NCBI GenBank assembly: GCA_947497985.1
Contig: CANMIX010000006.1
Coordinates: 62,001-126,000 of the forward strand
Length of the DNA: 64,000 nucleotides
Direction of reading: 5' to 3'
Source of the DNA: an uncultured Paracoccaceae bacterium
Lineage (GTDB): Bacteria; Pseudomonadota; Alphaproteobacteria; Rhodobacterales; Rhodobacteraceae
In this document: positions 49,860-60,622 of the stretch, piece after piece
How the letters are laid out: every line of letters begins with the position of its first letter
How positions within the stretch are numbered: position 1 is the first letter of the stretch
The notes under the pieces: generated by a model
What the model was told of the DNA's origin: nothing
The model's input: the letters and a program-made list of their open reading frames with translations, nothing else
Database searches by the model: none
Translations under genes and position numbers: made by a program

Positions 49860-51962
49860 ATGCGCGCGATCAACGGTTTGCAGGTGGCAGAAGAGCTGGC
49901 CACATTTATCGAAACCCAGGCATTGCCGGGAACAGACGTCACCGCCGAAGCCTTTTGGGCAGGGCTGGATGGTCTGGTAAACGGCATGGGCGACGAAAAT
50001 CGCGCGCTCCTCGCAAAACGGGCTGAGTTGCAAAGTCAGATCGACGGCTGGCACGCGGCGCGCAAAGGTCAGCCTCATGATGCCGCCGCATATGAGGCCT
50101 TCCTGCGAGAGATCGGATACCTCCTGCCTGAGGGCGATGATTTTGCCATCGACACCACAAATGTGGACCCCGAAATCGCCCAGATGTCCGGCCCACAGCT
50201 GGTGGTGCCCATCACCAACGCACGCTTTGCCCTGAATGCTGCCAATGCCCGTTGGGGCAATTTGTATGATGCGTTTTATGGCACCGATGCTTTGGGTGAT
50301 CTGCCCTCTGGCAAAGGTTATGATCTGGACCGCGGCGCCAAGGTGATTGCCGCTGCCAAAGCATTTCTGGACCAAGCCTTGCCGCTGGACGGCACAACCT
50401 GGGCCGAGGTCACAGATGTCGCCACCGCTCCCTTGCAGGACAAAGGTCAATACTTGGGCCAGATGGAGCAAGGGGGCTGGAAGGGGTTTCTGTTCCAGAA
50501 CAACGGGCTAAAGATTGAAGTTCTGGTTAATGCCGACAATGAGATCGGCAAAAGTGACCCCGCACATATCGCGGCCGTGAACCTCGAAGCGGCCCTCTCC
50601 ACCATTATGGATTGCGAAGACTCCGTGGCCTGTGTGGATGCCACCGATAAGGTTGGCGCTTATTCCAACTGGCTTGGCCTGATGAAACGCGATCTGGTTG
50701 AGACTTTTGAAAAGGGTGGCAAAACCGTCACCCGCAAACTGCATGAGGATGCGACCTATACCGGGCCGGACGGATCTGCGGTGCCGGTCAAATGCCGCTC
50801 GCTTTTGCTGGTGCGCAATGTGGGCCATCTGATGACCACACCAGCCGTGTTGGACGCAGAAGGGCGAGAAGCGGGCGAGGGCCTGTTGGACGCAATGGTC
50901 ACAGTGATGATCGCCATTCATGACCTCAACGCGGCGGGCGGCAACTCGGGACATGGCTCGGTCTATGTGGTCAAGCCTAAGATGCACGGCCCCGAGGAAG
51001 TTGCCTTTGCAACCAAGATCTTTGACCAAGTCGAAGACGTGCTGGGTCTGGCGCGCAACACGGTCAAGATCGGCATAATGGATGAGGAACGCCGCACCTC
51101 GGTGAACCTCAAAGAGTGCATTCGCGCCGCCAAATCCCGCGTGGCCTTTATCAACACCGGTTTCCTGGATCGCACCGGCGATGAAATCCACACCTCGATG
51201 GAAGCCGGCCCCATGCGCCCCAAAGGCGAGATGAAAACCACGCCCTGGATCGCCTCCTATGAGGATCGCAACGTGGACATCGGCCTGGCGTGTGGGCTGC
51301 AGGGCCGTGCACAGATCGGCAAAGGCATGTGGGCCATGCCCGATCTGATGGCAGACATGCTGGAGGCCAAAATCGGCCACCCCAAATCCGGCGCGTCCTG
51401 TGCCTGGGTGCCATCGCCGACTGCGGCCACTTTGCACGCGATGCATTATCACGCGGTTGATGTGACGGCCGTGCAAAATACGATCAAAGCGGGTGGCGCC
51501 CGTGGCTCGCTTGCGGATCTGCTGACCATCCCGGTCATGCAAGGCGAAAACCTCAGCGCGGAGCAAATCACCACAGAGATTGAAAACAATGCCCAAGGTA
51601 TCCTTGGCTATGTGGTGCGTTGGGTCGATCAGGGCGTTGGCTGTTCCAAAGTGCCGGACATCAACAACGTGGGCCTGATGGAAGACCGCGCCACCTGCCG
51701 GATTTCCTCGCAAGCGCTGGCCAACTGGCTGCACCACGGGATTGTCAGCAAAGAACAGGTGATGGCCGCGATGCAGAAAATGGCCGCCGTTGTCGATGGG
51801 CAGAACGCGGGCGATCCGTCTTATGTCCCTATGGCTCCGGGGTTTGAAGGCGTGGCTTTTCAGGCGGCCTGTGATCTGGTGTTCAAAGGGCGGGTCCAGC
51901 CTTCGGGTTACACTGAGCCAGTACTGCACAGCCGCCGCCTTCAGTTGAAGGCCGAAAGCTAA
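49860..51962 (+). CDS. glcB: Malate synthase G
   Basis: [13 protein letters not shown]-type [53 protein letters not shown]. Confidence 0.97.
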   Translation: MRAINGLQVAEELATFIETQALPGTDVTAEAFWAGLDGLVNGMGDENRALLAKRAELQSQIDGWHAARKGQPHDAAAYEAFLREIGYLLPEGDDFAIDTTNVDPEIAQMSGPQLVVPITNARFALNAANARWGNLYDAFYGTDALGDLPSGKGYDLDRGAKVIAAAKAFLDQALPLDGTTWAEVTDVATAPLQDKGQYLGQMEQGGWKGFLFQNNGLKIEVLVNADNEIGKSDPAHIAAVNLEAALSTIMDCEDSVACVDATDKVGAYSNWLGLMKRDLVETFEKGGKTVTRKLHEDATYTGPDGSAVPVKCRSLLLVRNVGHLMTTPAVLDAEGREAGEGLLDAMVTVMIAIHDLNAAGGNSGHGSVYVVKPKMHGPEEVAFATKIFDQVEDVLGLARNTVKIGIMDEERRTSVNLKECIRAAKSRVAFINTGFLDRTGDEIHTSMEAGPMRPKGEMKTTPWIASYEDRNVDIGLACGLQGRAQIGKGMWAMPDLMADMLEAKIGHPKSGASCAWVPSPTAATLHAMHYHAVDVTAVQNTIKAGGARGSLADLLTIPVMQGENLSAEQITTEIENNAQGILGYVVRWVDQGVGCSKVPDINNVGLMEDRATCRISSQALANWLHHGIVSKEQVMAAMQKMAAVVDGQNAGDPSYVPMAPGFEGVAFQAACDLVFKGRVQPSGYTEPVLHSRRLQLKAES

Positions 51963-51983
51963 GGCGCGAAAAACACGGACAAA

Positions 51984-52007
51984 GGGCAGGGTGAACCTGC
52001 CCTTTTT
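51984..52007 (+). terminator. Intrinsic terminator downstream of glcB
   Basis: GGGCAGG-GTGAA-CCTGCCC-TTTTT. Confidence 0.85.
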
Positions 52008-52031
52008 GCATTGAAATAAGGGAAGAGAGAT

Positions 52032-52457
52032 ATGGGAATTTCACTGGAGCAGGCCAAGAAAATCATCGACGTTACCCGTGCCAAAGGCCGTGAGATGGCG
52101 CTGAAACCTTTGTCGGTTGTGGTGCTGGATGCAGGCGGTCATGTGCTGGCCTTTGAACGCGAAGACGGCGCTGCACCGGGGCGGTTTGGCATTGCACGGG
52201 GCAAGGCCTATGGCGCGGTCATGTTGGGCATGGCCGGCACTGCGCAGATGGCGCGCGCCGAACAGCAAGCCTATTTTATGGCCGCAGTGAATGGCGTCTA
52301 TGGTGGGCAGGTTGTGCCGGTTCCAGGGGGCATTCTGGTGCGCGATGCGGATGGCGCAGTGTTGGGCGCGGTTGGCGTCACCGGCGATACATCCGACAAT
52401 GATGCAGTTGCCGGTCAAAGCGGGATCGAGGCCGCGGGTCTGGTCGCCGAGATCTGA
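52032..52457 (+). CDS. GlcG/HbpS family heme-binding-like protein
   Basis: SLEQAKKIIDVTRAKGREMALKPLSVVVLDAGGHVLAFEREDGA; GGILVRDADGAVLGAVGVTGDTSDND. Confidence 0.85.
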   Translation: MGISLEQAKKIIDVTRAKGREMALKPLSVVVLDAGGHVLAFEREDGAAPGRFGIARGKAYGAVMLGMAGTAQMARAEQQAYFMAAVNGVYGGQVVPVPGGILVRDADGAVLGAVGVTGDTSDNDAVAGQSGIEAAGLVAEI

Positions 52458-52687
52458 TCGCAACGGGTCAAACGTACCAATTCAGGCCAAGTTAAGAGAG
52501 ATGTGCTATAGAGTTGAGGGCGCGGGTGCTGAATTTTTATGCATCTTTTGGCTTCAACGTTTGTGCATCTCTCAACACTTGCTTGCGCTGGCTTGCAGAG
52601 TTGTCACACCGCGCACCAAACTTGTAGAACCCTTCCGATGCGTGCCAAGCTGCACCACGTACCACAGGCCAAAACAATAGGTGTCAT

Positions 52688-53437
52688 ATGTCGCGTCCAC
52701 GCGTCGGGATTATCGGAAACTCATACCTGCTGGATGACAGCTACCCGGTGCATGCCAATGGCACCATGAATTCCGAGGCAATTGCCGATGTGTCTGGCTG
52801 TCTGCCATTGATGATCCCAGCGGATCCACGATTTGTGTCAGTCGATGAGCTGTTAGAGGCCTTTGATGGCTTCCTGCTGACCGGCGGACGTCCAAATGTG
52901 CACCCCAATGAATACGGCGAACCCGCAACCGAGGCGCATGGCGCCTTTGATCGGGCGCGCGACGCCATCACATTGCCTTTGGTGCGGGCCTGTGTGGAGC
53001 GTGGCCAGCCGTTCTTTGGCATCTGTCGCGGCTTCCAAGAGGTCAATGTCGCCATGGGTGGCACACTGTACCCCGAGATCCGCGATCTGCCGGGGCGTAT
53101 GAACCACCGGATGCCGCCCAACGGCACGCTGGAAGAGAAATTTGCTCTGCGTCACACTGTGAGCTTTTCCACTGACGGGCCGTTTGCCCGCCTGTTTGGT
53201 GCCGATCAGGTCATGACCAACACGTTGCACGGGCAGGGGATCAAACAGCCTGGACAGCGGGTGGTGGTGGATGGCCAGGCCGAAGATGGCACCCCAGAGG
53301 CGATCTATATCAAGGACGCGCCGGGATTTACCTTGTCGGTCCAGTGGCATCCAGAATACCGCGCGCCCACGGACCCAATCTCGCGCCCCTTGTTTGAGGC
53401 CTTTGGCGAGGCCGTTCACAATTGGGCGCAGGCCTGA
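52688..53437 (+). CDS. Gamma-glutamyl-gamma-aminobutyrate hydrolase family protein (peptidase C26, class I GATase)
   Basis: FDGFLLTGGRPNVHP; PFFGICRGFQEVNVAMGGTLY; FTLSVQWHPEY. Confidence 0.9.
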   Translation: MSRPRVGIIGNSYLLDDSYPVHANGTMNSEAIADVSGCLPLMIPADPRFVSVDELLEAFDGFLLTGGRPNVHPNEYGEPATEAHGAFDRARDAITLPLVRACVERGQPFFGICRGFQEVNVAMGGTLYPEIRDLPGRMNHRMPPNGTLEEKFALRHTVSFSTDGPFARLFGADQVMTNTLHGQGIKQPGQRVVVDGQAEDGTPEAIYIKDAPGFTLSVQWHPEYRAPTDPISRPLFEAFGEAVHNWAQA

Positions 53438-53876
53438 CCAGCCGACCTCTTCTCTCGACGAAGGTTGCGCGCGTGATATGTACTGCCAAGATCGCGCAAC
53501 CGTGGTTCTACGCCACCTGATCTATTTATCCGGGACTGGTGGTGCCTAGAAAATTGGCATCGCCTGTGGGTGGCGTGGTTACCTGCTATGAAAACTATGT
53601 GAATTTGTCCAATCGGGTCGCAAAGGGCTTGGATTGGTCGAAAAAACCAGTGTACAAATGTATGCAGCGCATTTCGAAAAGTGAAAACTGCGCTAAAATT
53701 CGACTGAAACAGAACATCAGTCGCTAGAATTGCTGCATTGCGGAAATTGTCTTCGATCTGCCGCAATTTGTATATTTTTGTTCCCTAACTCCCTTCCTGT
53801 GACAGCTTGTCGCAAGACGTGTTCGGATTTGTTCGCGAAACTATGTTGCGTGACGAATAGGGGAAAGTGACCAATT

Positions 53877-54344
53877 GTGAGTGGTAATGCGTTAAGACGG
53901 TGGCTGGACATTCCACCGTTCTGGCTCCTGTTCTCCATGGTATCTGTGTGGATCCAAGGTCGTATTTTCCCGATGGGAATGGCGGTCCGGGACTGGATTT
54001 CCCCGGTTGCCGGCTGGGTGTTATGCGCATGCGCGGCCGGGGTGACGCTGGCAGCTGTGGTGCAAATGCGCCGCTTCAGAACCACGGTTCATCCTCATGA
54101 TAACGCTAGCTTTCTTGTGACTACGGGGGTGTTTAAATTCTCCCGTAATCCGATATATCTGTCCGATGTATTGGTGTTGCTGGCCATGGTCGTATGGGCG
54201 GGCACCAGCGCGTCGATGATCATCGTGGTGGCATTCGTTTGTGTGTTGCAACACCGGTTTATTCGTATCGAGGAACAAAGGTTAAAGGCCCTGTTCCCCA
54301 GCGAATGGACCGAGTATAGGAACAAGACGCGACGATGGATTTAA
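53877..54344 (+). CDS. Isoprenylcysteine carboxylmethyltransferase/PEMT-like family protein
   Basis: GTG start; polytopic; TTGVFKFSRNPIYLSDVLVLLAMVVW; C-terminal EEQRLKALFPSEWTEYRNKTRRWI. Confidence 0.82.
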   Translation: MSGNALRRWLDIPPFWLLFSMVSVWIQGRIFPMGMAVRDWISPVAGWVLCACAAGVTLAAVVQMRRFRTTVHPHDNASFLVTTGVFKFSRNPIYLSDVLVLLAMVVWAGTSASMIIVVAFVCVLQHRFIRIEEQRLKALFPSEWTEYRNKTRRWI

Positions 54345-54476
54345 CGGCCTTTCAGCCGATACCGGACGGGTATCGGGGATCTAGCGGGACTTTGGTGATG
54401 GGTCTCGCACTCTGAATTTCGAAATTGCGATCCCAGCCCGACAGGGTGCGGACGTAACAAACGAGGGGGAACGTAC

Positions 54477-56048
54477 GTGAAATTAGGTACGCCAAAAGAA
54501 ACTTTTGCCGGGGAGGCGCGGGTCGCGATGACCCCGGACTCGGCACGCCAGTTGCAGAAGCTGGGATATGATTGTGCAATCGAAAGCGGAGCAGGCGCGG
54601 CAGCCGGCTTTAGCGACGATCTGTACAAAGAAGCCGGTGTCGAGATTATCGATGGTGCCGCGGAACTTTGGAAAGCGGTTGATATCGTTGCCAAGGTCCG
54701 TGAACCCGACGAGACCGAGCTGACATATCTGGAAGCCGGAAAGACGCTGATCTCATTCTTCAATCCCGCCGGGAATGAAGCGGGCATGGAAGCGGCAAAG
54801 TCTTCCGGTGCCAATGTGATCGCGATGGAAATGGTTCCGCGTATCTCACGTGCGCAGAAAATGGACGCCCTGTCGTCCATGGCCAATATCGCAGGCTACC
54901 GCGCTGTGATCGAAGCCGGTAACAACTTTGGCCGCTTCTTCACCGGTCAGGTGACCGCCGCGGGTAAAGTGCCCCCGGCTAAGGTTCTGGTTGTTGGTGC
55001 GGGTGTTGCGGGTCTTGCCGCAATCGGGACCTCGACCTCGCTGGGTGCGATTACCTATGCGTTTGACGTGCGCCCCGAAGTGGCAGAGCAGGTCGAATCC
55101 ATGGGCGCTGAATTCGTCTATCTGGACTTTGACGAAGAACAGCAGGATGGTGCGGCCACCGGTGGGTATGCCTCGGTTCAGTCCGAAGAATTCCGCAACG
55201 CACAGCTCGCCAAATTCCGCGAGATTGCGCCTGACATCGATATCGTGATCACCACCGCGCTGATCCCGAACCGCCCCGCGCCCAAACTCTGGCTCGAGGA
55301 TATGGTTCAGGCGATGAAGCCAGGTTCGGTTATCATTGACCTTGCGGCCGAACGTGGCGGCAACGCCGAAGGCACTGTCAAGGACGAGAAAATCGTCACC
55401 GACAACGGTGTGACCATTGTGGGCTACACCGATTTCCCAAGCCGGATGGCAACCCAGTCCTCCAGCCTGTACTCCACCAACATCCGTCACATGATGACCG
55501 ACCTAACCCCTGAAAAGGACGGTAAGGTTAATCACAACATGGAAGACGATGTGATCCGTGGGGCAACTGTCACCCACGAAGGCGAAATCACCTTCCCACC
55601 GCCGCCGCCAAAAGTGGCAGCGATTGCGGCCAAGCCCAAGGAAGTGGTCCCTGAGCTGACGCCCGAAGAAAAACGCGCCCAAGAAGTGGCCGCGTTTAAA
55701 GCGCAAACCAAGCAGCAGGTTACCCTGTTGGCAGTTGGTGCAGCGGTTCTGTTGGGGGTCGGCCTGATCGCACCCGCCAGCTTTATGCAGCACTTCATCG
55801 TCTTTGTTCTGTCGATCTTCATTGGCTTCCAGGTGATCTGGAATGTGTCGCACTCCCTGCACACGCCGCTGATGGCGGTAACCAATGCGATCTCTTCGAT
55901 CATCATTCTGGGCGCGCTGATGCAAATTGGCTCTGGCTCGTGGTTGGTGATCCTGCTGGGGGCCTTGTCGGTCTTTATGGCCGGGATCAATATCTTTGGC
56001 GGCTTCCTCGTGACACGGCGCATGCTCGCCATGTTCCAAAAATCGTAA
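54477..56048 (+). CDS. pntA: NAD(P) transhydrogenase subunit alpha
   Basis: [46 protein letters not shown]-terminal TM region. Confidence 0.96.
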   Translation: MKLGTPKETFAGEARVAMTPDSARQLQKLGYDCAIESGAGAAAGFSDDLYKEAGVEIIDGAAELWKAVDIVAKVREPDETELTYLEAGKTLISFFNPAGNEAGMEAAKSSGANVIAMEMVPRISRAQKMDALSSMANIAGYRAVIEAGNNFGRFFTGQVTAAGKVPPAKVLVVGAGVAGLAAIGTSTSLGAITYAFDVRPEVAEQVESMGAEFVYLDFDEEQQDGAATGGYASVQSEEFRNAQLAKFREIAPDIDIVITTALIPNRPAPKLWLEDMVQAMKPGSVIIDLAAERGGNAEGTVKDEKIVTDNGVTIVGYTDFPSRMATQSSSLYSTNIRHMMTDLTPEKDGKVNHNMEDDVIRGATVTHEGEITFPPPPPKVAAIAAKPKEVVPELTPEEKRAQEVAAFKAQTKQQVTLLAVGAAVLLGVGLIAPASFMQHFIVFVLSIFIGFQVIWNVSHSLHTPLMAVTNAISSIIILGALMQIGSGSWLVILLGALSVFMAGINIFGGFLVTRRMLAMFQKS

Positions 56049-56060
56049 AGGACAGGGACA

Positions 56061-57494
56061 ATGGAATTCGGATTTACGACCGCGGCCTATGTTGTCGCAG
56101 CAGTTCTCTTCATCCTGTCCCTGGGTGGTCTCTCAGGTCAGGAAAGCGCCAAGCGCGCTGTTTGGTATGGCATGGTCGGCATGGCGCTGGCGGTGTTTGC
56201 AACTCTTATCGGCCCAGGCTCCGGCCTGTGGGTGCTGTCGATCCTGCTGATCGCAGGTGGTGGCCTCATCGGGTATATGCTGGCGTCCAAGGTCGAAATG
56301 ACCCAGATGCCGGAACTGGTGGCAGGCATGCACGCCCTTGTGGGTCTGGCAGCTGTCTTTGTGGGCCTGAACGCCCATATCGAGCTGGGTCGCGTTTTGG
56401 CGATGGACGACAGCGCCAAGAAAACGCTTGAGGGGTTTGCCGCCCTTCTGGCCAAGAAAGATGGCGTGGAAATCGGCATCCTGCGGGTTGAACTGTTCCT
56501 GGGCGTCTTTATCGGTGCTGTGACCTTTACCGGTTCAGTTGTTGCTTATGGCAAACTGTCCGGCAAGCTCACCTCTGCGGCGACCAAACTGCCAGGTGGT
56601 CACCTGCTGAACATCGCAGCCGCGGTGATCTCGGTTCTGACGCTGTTCTGGTACATGGGCTCCGGTGGGTTCTTCCCGCTGTTCATCATGACACTGGCCG
56701 CGCTGTTCATCGGCTACCACCTGATCATGGGCATCGGCGGCGCGGATATGCCGGTTGTTGTCTCCATGCTGAACTCCTACTCAGGCTGGGCAGCGGCGGC
56801 GATTGGTTTCTCCCTCGGCAACGACCTCTTGATCGTTGTGGGTGCGCTTGTGGGCTCCTCAGGTGCGATCCTGTCTTACATCATGTGTAAGGCGATGAAC
56901 CGCTCGTTTGTCTCCGTGATCCTCGGCGGCTTTGGTGGCGCTTCTGGCCCAGCGATGGAAGTCGAAGGCGAGCAGATCGCAATCGACGCTGACGGTGTTG
57001 CGGCAGCTCTGGAAGATGCGGATAGCGTTGTCATCATCCCAGGCTACGGTATGGCGGTTGCACAGGCACAGCAGAATGTGGCGGAACTGACCCGTCGCCT
57101 GCGCGCCAAAGGCAAGAACGTCCGCTTTGCGATCCACCCGGTTGCCGGTCGTCTGCCAGGCCACATGAACGTTCTTCTGGCAGAAGCCAAAGTGCCTTAC
57201 GACATCGTTCTGGAAATGGAAGAGATCAACGACGACTTCCCTGAAACCGATGTTGCGATTGTCATTGGCTCCAATGACATCGTGAACCCGGCCGCACAGG
57301 AAGATCCGAACTCTCCAATCGCAGGTATGCCGGTTCTGGAATGCTGGAAAGCCAAACAGGTGTTTGTCTCCAAACGGGGGCAGGGCACCGGGTATTCCGG
57401 TATCGAGAACCCGCTGTTCTACAAAGAGAACACGCGCATGTTCTACGGTGATGCAAAAGCCTCGCTCGACAGCCTGCTGACGATGATCAGCTAA
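56061..57494 (+). CDS. pntB: NAD(P) transhydrogenase subunit beta
   Basis: Polytopic; [50 protein letters not shown]. Confidence 0.97.
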   Translation: MEFGFTTAAYVVAAVLFILSLGGLSGQESAKRAVWYGMVGMALAVFATLIGPGSGLWVLSILLIAGGGLIGYMLASKVEMTQMPELVAGMHALVGLAAVFVGLNAHIELGRVLAMDDSAKKTLEGFAALLAKKDGVEIGILRVELFLGVFIGAVTFTGSVVAYGKLSGKLTSAATKLPGGHLLNIAAAVISVLTLFWYMGSGGFFPLFIMTLAALFIGYHLIMGIGGADMPVVVSMLNSYSGWAAAAIGFSLGNDLLIVVGALVGSSGAILSYIMCKAMNRSFVSVILGGFGGASGPAMEVEGEQIAIDADGVAAALEDADSVVIIPGYGMAVAQAQQNVAELTRRLRAKGKNVRFAIHPVAGRLPGHMNVLLAEAKVPYDIVLEMEEINDDFPETDVAIVIGSNDIVNPAAQEDPNSPIAGMPVLECWKAKQVFVSKRGQGTGYSGIENPLFYKENTRMFYGDAKASLDSLLTMIS

Positions 57495-57520
57495 GCAGCA
57501 GCTTGGATCATGAATGTGAA

Positions 57521-57546
57521 AACCCCGCCTTTTGGGCGGGGTTTTT
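57521..57546 (+). terminator. Intrinsic terminator downstream of pntB
   Basis: AACCCCGCC-TTTTG-GGCGGGGTT-TTT. Confidence 0.88.
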
Positions 57547-57577
57547 GTTTGTGGAATTGACAGTCAGAGGTGGGCGT

Positions 57578-57958
57578 TCATTCCGCGGCTTGCGTGACCG
57601 GCGTGTCCGGGAAACCCTGTCCCGGCACCCATCCTTCGGCGTCCCATTTCAGCGCAACCTCATGCAAGGCGCGCAGGGCCTGATGTAAGTCACGTCCATG
57701 TTCGGTCATCTCGTAACTGACCTCTGGTGGAATCGTGGGCTTCTGGGTGCGCAGAACCAGTCCGTTTTTCTCTAGCATTCGCAGCCGGTCGGTCAAAACC
57801 TTGGCCGAGATTTCCGGCATCAATCCCATCAATTCGCCAAACCGCAGCGGGCTCTCGGTAGAGAGGTGCCACAGAATGGTGGTGGTCCAGCGACCCGTCA
57901 CCGCTCGCAACACAGGATCCATCGGGCAGGCGATACAAGACGCTCCTTTGATAGCCAT
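57578..57958 (-). CDS. HxlR family winged-helix transcriptional regulator
   Basis: CPMDPVLRAVTGRWTTTILWHLSTESPLRFGELMGLMPEISAKVLTDRLRMLEKNGLVLR; N-terminal cysteines CIAC. Confidence 0.92.
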   Translation of the reverse strand: MAIKGASCIACPMDPVLRAVTGRWTTTILWHLSTESPLRFGELMGLMPEISAKVLTDRLRMLEKNGLVLRTQKPTIPPEVSYEMTEHGRDLHQALRALHEVALKWDAEGWVPGQGFPDTPVTQAAE

Positions 57959-57976
57959 GGGCTCACTTTCTTTTTG

Positions 57977-58002
57977 GTAACCGGTTACTAAATGGTAATT
58001 AC
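57977..58002. promoter_or_regulatory. Candidate HxlR-type operator region in divergent promoter
   Basis: GTAACCGGTTAC (57977-57988) and GTAATTAC (57995-58002), with TTAC-N6-GTAA between. Confidence 0.55.
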
Positions 58003-58059
58003 TTACTTTTTGAATGTAGGTTTGCCATCTCTTCTTTGCAATCACAAAGGAGAATGCAG

Positions 58060-58635
58060 ATGGCACGGATCGAAATTATCTATTTCTCAGGCTACGGCCA
58101 CACCGCACGCCAAGCGCAGGCGGTTCTGGAAGGCGCACAGACCAAGGGAGAGGCCCGTCTGTGGGCGATCCCTGATGATGGCGTGGTCTCGGACGAATTA
58201 TGGGCGGCGGCGGATGCAGCAGACGCGCTGATCTTTGGTGCGCCGACCTATATGGGGAACGCCCCATGGCAATTTAAACGCTTTGCCGATGACAGCTCTA
58301 AACGCTGGGCGGACCGGACGTGGGCCGACAAATTTGTAGGCGGTTTCACCAATTCCGGCAGCAACCTTGGCGACAAGGGGGAGACGTTGAACTATTTCCG
58401 CGTTCTGGCGGGGCAGCACGGCATGTTGTGGGTGCCGTTGAACCAGATGCCAGCCAACACGCTGGACAGCACGTCCGACGATCGCAATTGGGGTGGCGGC
58501 ACAGCAGGCGCGGTTGCAACATCGCCCGCGGATTCTTCGCCAGAACAGGCCCCCAGCGCCGGTGATCTGAAATCGGCCCATGACTATGGCGTGCGCCTTG
58601 CGGGATTTGCGGCGGCGCGGGCTGCCCTGGTTTAA
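58060..58635 (+). CDS. Flavodoxin-like/NAD(P)H:quinone oxidoreductase family protein
   Basis: IEIIYFSGYGHTARQAQAV; LIFGAPTYMGNAPWQFKRFADDS; FVGGFTNSGSNLGDK. Confidence 0.87.
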   Translation: MARIEIIYFSGYGHTARQAQAVLEGAQTKGEARLWAIPDDGVVSDELWAAADAADALIFGAPTYMGNAPWQFKRFADDSSKRWADRTWADKFVGGFTNSGSNLGDKGETLNYFRVLAGQHGMLWVPLNQMPANTLDSTSDDRNWGGGTAGAVATSPADSSPEQAPSAGDLKSAHDYGVRLAGFAAARAALV

Positions 58636-58669
58636 GCGCTAACAGCACAGCACAAAATCCACCCAACTG

Positions 58670-58702
58670 GGGGCGTTTGCCACAAGCCAAACGTCCCTTT
58701 TT
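58670..58702 (+). terminator. Intrinsic terminator downstream of flavodoxin gene
   Basis: GGGGCGTTTG / CAAACGTCCC with one G-T pair, then TTTTT. Confidence 0.75.
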
Positions 58703-58745
58703 GCGTGTTATCAAAGGGTTAAATAGCCGCTCGCAGGCCAGGAAA

Positions 58746-58763
58746 TGTTTCGCGTGCGAAACA
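58746..58763. repeat. Palindrome TGTTTCGC-GT-GCGAAACA (parS-like arms)
   Basis: Perfect 8-bp arms; resembles chromosomal parS TGTTTCACGTGAAACA but 2 bp longer at the centre. Confidence 0.5.
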
Positions 58764-58917
58764 ATAGGGCAGGTTTGCTGACCTTGAATTCGAACCCTTA
58801 TTTGTAACTGTTTTTGCTGATGTATACTTTAGTATTCCTTTAACTCATTGAAACAGAACGGTTATTTACAAAGCGATGCGGCTTCACTAGGGTCCGTGCA
58901 AGATCAAGGAGCCACCG

Positions 58918-60198
58918 ATGACCACACTGCAGGACCACCCGCTGCGTTACCAATTGGTGAACGAGCTGCATGCACGCCCGTTCCCGACCATGCGCGCGCC
59001 AAGTACGGTGATCTATTTCGCGGTAAAACAGCCGACGGAAGCGGTGTCTCGGGATCGCGCCAAGGATGTGGAGCATCTGATCGCCCTGTTGGATCGCCAC
59101 GGCGAGCCGCATCCAACGCCGGGTGCCACCCATCATTCGGCGACGCTGGGTCGCTATCACCTCAAATGGGAGCAGCACACCGAATTTGTGAGCTACATGC
59201 TCTATTGTGACGGTGTCGGGGATCGCGCCTTTGACCCGTTGGATTTTAATGCTTTCCCTGCGGAGTGGCGGGCGCAGATACCGGGGCAGGTGATCGCTTC
59301 GGCGATGATCCGCGTGATGGTGCGCCCGGAAGAAAGTGCCATCCGCAAATCGGTCGAGGACTGGATGGTCCCCGAAAGCCTGACGGTGTCGCGGGTTCTG
59401 GATGATAGTGCCGTATTGGCTGGGGATTTCCGGATTGATGCGGCGGGCCACATGCGGTTTGCGGTCTTTGTCAGCGACGGCACCGGCCCTAAACGCATTG
59501 GCCGCGTGGTGCAGCGCTTGTGCGAGGTGGAGACTTACCGCGCCATGTCAATGTTGGGCTTCTCCCGCGCACGTGGGCTGGCACCAACAATTGGCGCGCT
59601 GGACACCCATCTGAGTGAGATGATGCAAGAAATGACAGGGCAGTCGGTGGATGCGGCGGCGACATTGAACCAATTGTTGACCGTGGCGGCTGAACTCGAA
59701 TCCCTTGGCGCGCGCTCGGCCTTTCGGTTTGGGGCAACCGGCGCCTATGAGGCCTTGGTGAACCAACGTGTCAGCCTGCTGCGTGAAGAGCGGTTTCAGG
59801 GCTACCAGACTTTTACGGAATTTATGATCCGCCGGTATGAGCCGGCGATGCGCACGGTGAAGTCCACCGAAGGGCGATTGGCGACATTGGCGGATCGGGC
59901 GCGGCGCGCAGGCGAATTGTTGCGCACCCGTGTCGATGTGGAACGCAGCGCCCAAAACCAGGCCCTGCTGGAAAGCATGGACCGGCGCGCAGACCTGGCG
60001 TTGCGTCTGCAACACACGGTCGAGGGGCTCTCTGTTGTCGCAATTAGCTATTATGCGGTCTCACTTGCCTCATATGCACTCTATCCGTTGACAAAAGCAC
60101 TGGATATTTCCAAAGGAACGTTGACAGCGATTGTCACCGTCCCGGTGATTTTCTTAGTATGGTGGTTAGTGCAGCGGATCAAAAAGAGCCTTCATTGA
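58918..60198 (+). CDS. DUF3422 family protein
   Basis: HPLRYQLVNELHARPFPTMRAPSTVIYFAV N-terminus; two C-terminal TM segments. Confidence 0.85.
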   Translation: MTTLQDHPLRYQLVNELHARPFPTMRAPSTVIYFAVKQPTEAVSRDRAKDVEHLIALLDRHGEPHPTPGATHHSATLGRYHLKWEQHTEFVSYMLYCDGVGDRAFDPLDFNAFPAEWRAQIPGQVIASAMIRVMVRPEESAIRKSVEDWMVPESLTVSRVLDDSAVLAGDFRIDAAGHMRFAVFVSDGTGPKRIGRVVQRLCEVETYRAMSMLGFSRARGLAPTIGALDTHLSEMMQEMTGQSVDAAATLNQLLTVAAELESLGARSAFRFGATGAYEALVNQRVSLLREERFQGYQTFTEFMIRRYEPAMRTVKSTEGRLATLADRARRAGELLRTRVDVERSAQNQALLESMDRRADLALRLQHTVEGLSVVAISYYAVSLASYALYPLTKALDISKGTLTAIVTVPVIFLVWWLVQRIKKSLH

Positions 60199-60274
60199 TC
60201 CACCGGGGTGTGAACTGTATCACATTCTTATCGAGTGCTTTGGTTGATACTAATACAACGTAGACAGCACATGG

Positions 60275-60595
60275 ATGATGACCATGAAACTCAAACAAGT
60301 GGAAGGTCGCCACGCGGGTATTGCGAACCGGCTGCGGCTGATCCGTGACTATTACCAGCTTTCCAGCAAGGATTTTGCCCAACAAGCTGATGTTTCTATC
60401 AAGTCTTATTCGCAATGGGAATCCGGCGATTTCCGGATCTCAATCGACGGTGCGCTTTCTATCGGTGCCCGTTTTGGCATTACATTGGACTACATCTACC
60501 TTGGGCGAATTGATACACTCCCCCTTGCCCTTGGTCTCAGTCTGAAAGATGCCGAAACCACAGCTATAAAAAAGGCCCCCATTCCTGCTGAATGA
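60275..60595 (+). CDS. Small helix-turn-helix (XRE/Cro-like) transcriptional regulator
   Basis: RLRLIRDYYQLSSKDFAQQADVSIKSYSQWESGDFRISIDGALSIGARFGITLDYIYLG. Confidence 0.85.
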   Translation: MMTMKLKQVEGRHAGIANRLRLIRDYYQLSSKDFAQQADVSIKSYSQWESGDFRISIDGALSIGARFGITLDYIYLGRIDTLPLALGLSLKDAETTAIKKAPIPAE

Positions 60596-60608
60596 GGGCC
60601 CTTTTTTT
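60568..60608. terminator. Bidirectional terminator overlapping the HTH gene 3' end
   Basis: AAAAAGGCCCCCATTC-CTGCT-GAATGAGGGCCCTTTTTTT; A/T tracts on both sides. Confidence 0.75.
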
Positions 60609-60622
60609 GCTCGTTGTATCGC

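Noticed and set aside
53539-53727. 62-aa ORF between the peptidase C26 gene and the methyltransferase gene
   Set aside because: No motif, weak context and AT-rich non-coding appearance.
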